Shown in pieces: positions 6,384 through 6,875 of a DNA stretch of 6,875 nucleotides. The DNA is from Lachnospiraceae bacterium UBA2734 (lineage in GTDB: Bacteria > Bacillota > Clostridia > Lachnospirales > Lachnospiraceae). The notes beneath the pieces are model-generated. The model was not told where the DNA came from. It was given only the letters and a program-made list of their open reading frames with translations, and did not search any database. The stretch's first letter is position 1. Every line of letters starts with the position of its first letter. The DNA is taken from NCBI GenBank assembly GCA_002353635.1, contig DEKA01000039.1, positions 39,537-46,411 of the forward strand, in the 5' to 3' direction. Made by a program: the position numbers and the translations under genes.

Positions 6384-6875
6384 CACTTGTCCTCCTTTCC
6401 GTCATCGCTTCCGAGGTCGATGAATTCAACGCCGTCGACACCTTCCGCCTTTGCGGTATGTTCTTCTTCCGGATGAACGTTTTCTTGAGCGTCTGCATCG
6501 GGTTCTTTTCTCTCTTCCGTACCATCCGCTGCAGCGGAGTCCTTCTCAGGCAGCTTCTTTTCCTCTCCCACCACGCTGCCGGAAATGACATTCAGGTTCA
6601 CATCGCCGTTCACAACAGCATCGATCCGGCCGTTGATCGTACCGCTCAGGCTGCCCTTCACCATGCCGCGCACGCGCATAGCTCCGCTGGCCTGTGTGTT
6701 CCGCACAGGTCTGCTCACATCGAACTTGGTCGCCATGATGAGCTTGTCGCACAGCAACAGGATCTGCGGCAGAACGAACATGACAAGGAAAATGGAGATT
6801 GCCGTGCCTCTCGCCAATGTAAGACCAATGGCGTACACACAGCAGTCCGATGTGATCATACTGAGGAGAACGCCG
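6383..6875 (-). CDS. MMPL/RND-superfamily transporter, C-terminal part (5' end outside window)
   Basis: Only the last 163 residues are visible; the reading frame is open to the window edge, and the Met codon at 6859 is internal (GVLLS precedes it), not the start. The visible part begins inside the last transmembrane helices: GVLLSMITSD, then LTLARGTAISIFLVMFVLPQ and ILLLCDKLI, the ending typical of Firmicute MMPL-family (RND superfamily) exporters. MMPL proteins use proton motive force to export lipids or other hydrophobic molecules; the substrate here is unknown. After the last helix comes a cytoplasmic tail: a glycine/hydrophobic alternating segment (GAMRVRGMVKGSLSGTINGR onward, about 40 residues) resembling bactofilin strands, then about 60 very acidic residues ending GKEDK. 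The TGA shares a base with the ATG of the next gene, and the final codons (GGA AAG GAG GAC) supply its ribosome binding site, so the two are probably co-transcribed and translationally coupled. Confidence 0.75.
   Translation of the reverse strand, partial: GVLLSMITSDCCVYAIGLTLARGTAISIFLVMFVLPQILLLCDKLIMATKFDVSRPVRNTQASGAMRVRGMVKGSLSGTINGRIDAVVNGDVNLNVISGSVVGEEKKLPEKDSAAADGTEERKEPDADAQENVHPEEEHTAKAEGVDGVEFIDLGSDDGKEDK
6391..6397 (-). promoter_or_regulatory. Ribosome binding site of the surface protein, inside the transporter gene
   Basis: AAGGAGG on the minus strand lies within the last codons of the transporter gene, 7 nt before ATG 6383 and 4 nt before the alternative GTG 6386. This spacing decides for ATG. 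Its position, with the TGATG stop/start overlap, indicates translational coupling. Confidence 0.8.

Noticed and set aside
5842..6423. 193-codon plus-strand frame opposite the surface-protein N-terminus
   Set aside because: It is antisense to the signal peptide and first GLUG units, with Ser/Arg-rich noise composition and no ribosome binding site.
6857..6859. Met codon at 6859 as the start of a 158-residue protein
   Set aside because: The frame is open to the edge, and the preceding codons (GVLLS) continue the membrane helix of an MMPL-like protein. No ribosome binding site precedes it.

Overview
The window most resembles the chromosome of a Firmicute, probably a gut-type Clostridia relative. 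This is inference from strong AAGGAGG-type ribosome binding sites, a balanced base composition, an Lrp/AsnC regulator beside an aspartase, and a large exported GLUG-repeat protein coupled to an MMPL/RND-type transporter. No rRNA, tRNA, CRISPR array, transposase or phage gene was seen.

Layout. Positions 1-265 hold no convincing gene. They contain a perfect 13-bp inverted repeat (24-52), a small AT-rich inverted repeat (68-84) and the first copy of a 24-bp imperfect direct repeat whose second copy covers the end of the next gene. An Lrp/AsnC-family regulator lies on the minus strand (266-706). Aspartate ammonia-lyase lies divergently on the plus strand (936-2333). Their intergenic region carries a good sigma-70-like promoter for the regulator and a 25-bp palindrome lying over that promoter's -35 box, a natural candidate operator. 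A long hairpin with a T-tract ends the aspartase transcript (2378-2455).

From about 2538 to the right edge everything is on the minus strand and converges on aspA. The upstream gene, cut by the window edge at 6875, is the C-terminal end of an MMPL/RND-like membrane transporter with an unusual glycine-hydrophobic, bactofilin-like cytoplasmic tail. Its TGA stop overlaps the ATG of a 1281-residue secreted, membrane-anchored protein. That protein has a signal peptide, GLUG repeats, an acidic coiled coil of about 480 residues, more GLUG repeats, a B-repeat-like domain, a membrane-proximal beta-rich domain and a C-terminal membrane helix with an arginine-rich cytoplasmic end.

How the genes may work together. 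The left pair looks like a locally regulated amino-acid catabolic unit in which aspartase yields fumarate and ammonia, with the Lrp-like protein as a plausible amino-acid sensor (inference). The right pair looks like a transporter with a translationally coupled envelope partner. The coiled coil appears to interrupt a single GLUG repeat, which would make it a hairpin arm projecting from a beta-solenoid. This transporter plus stalked partner is the most interesting and least described part of the window.
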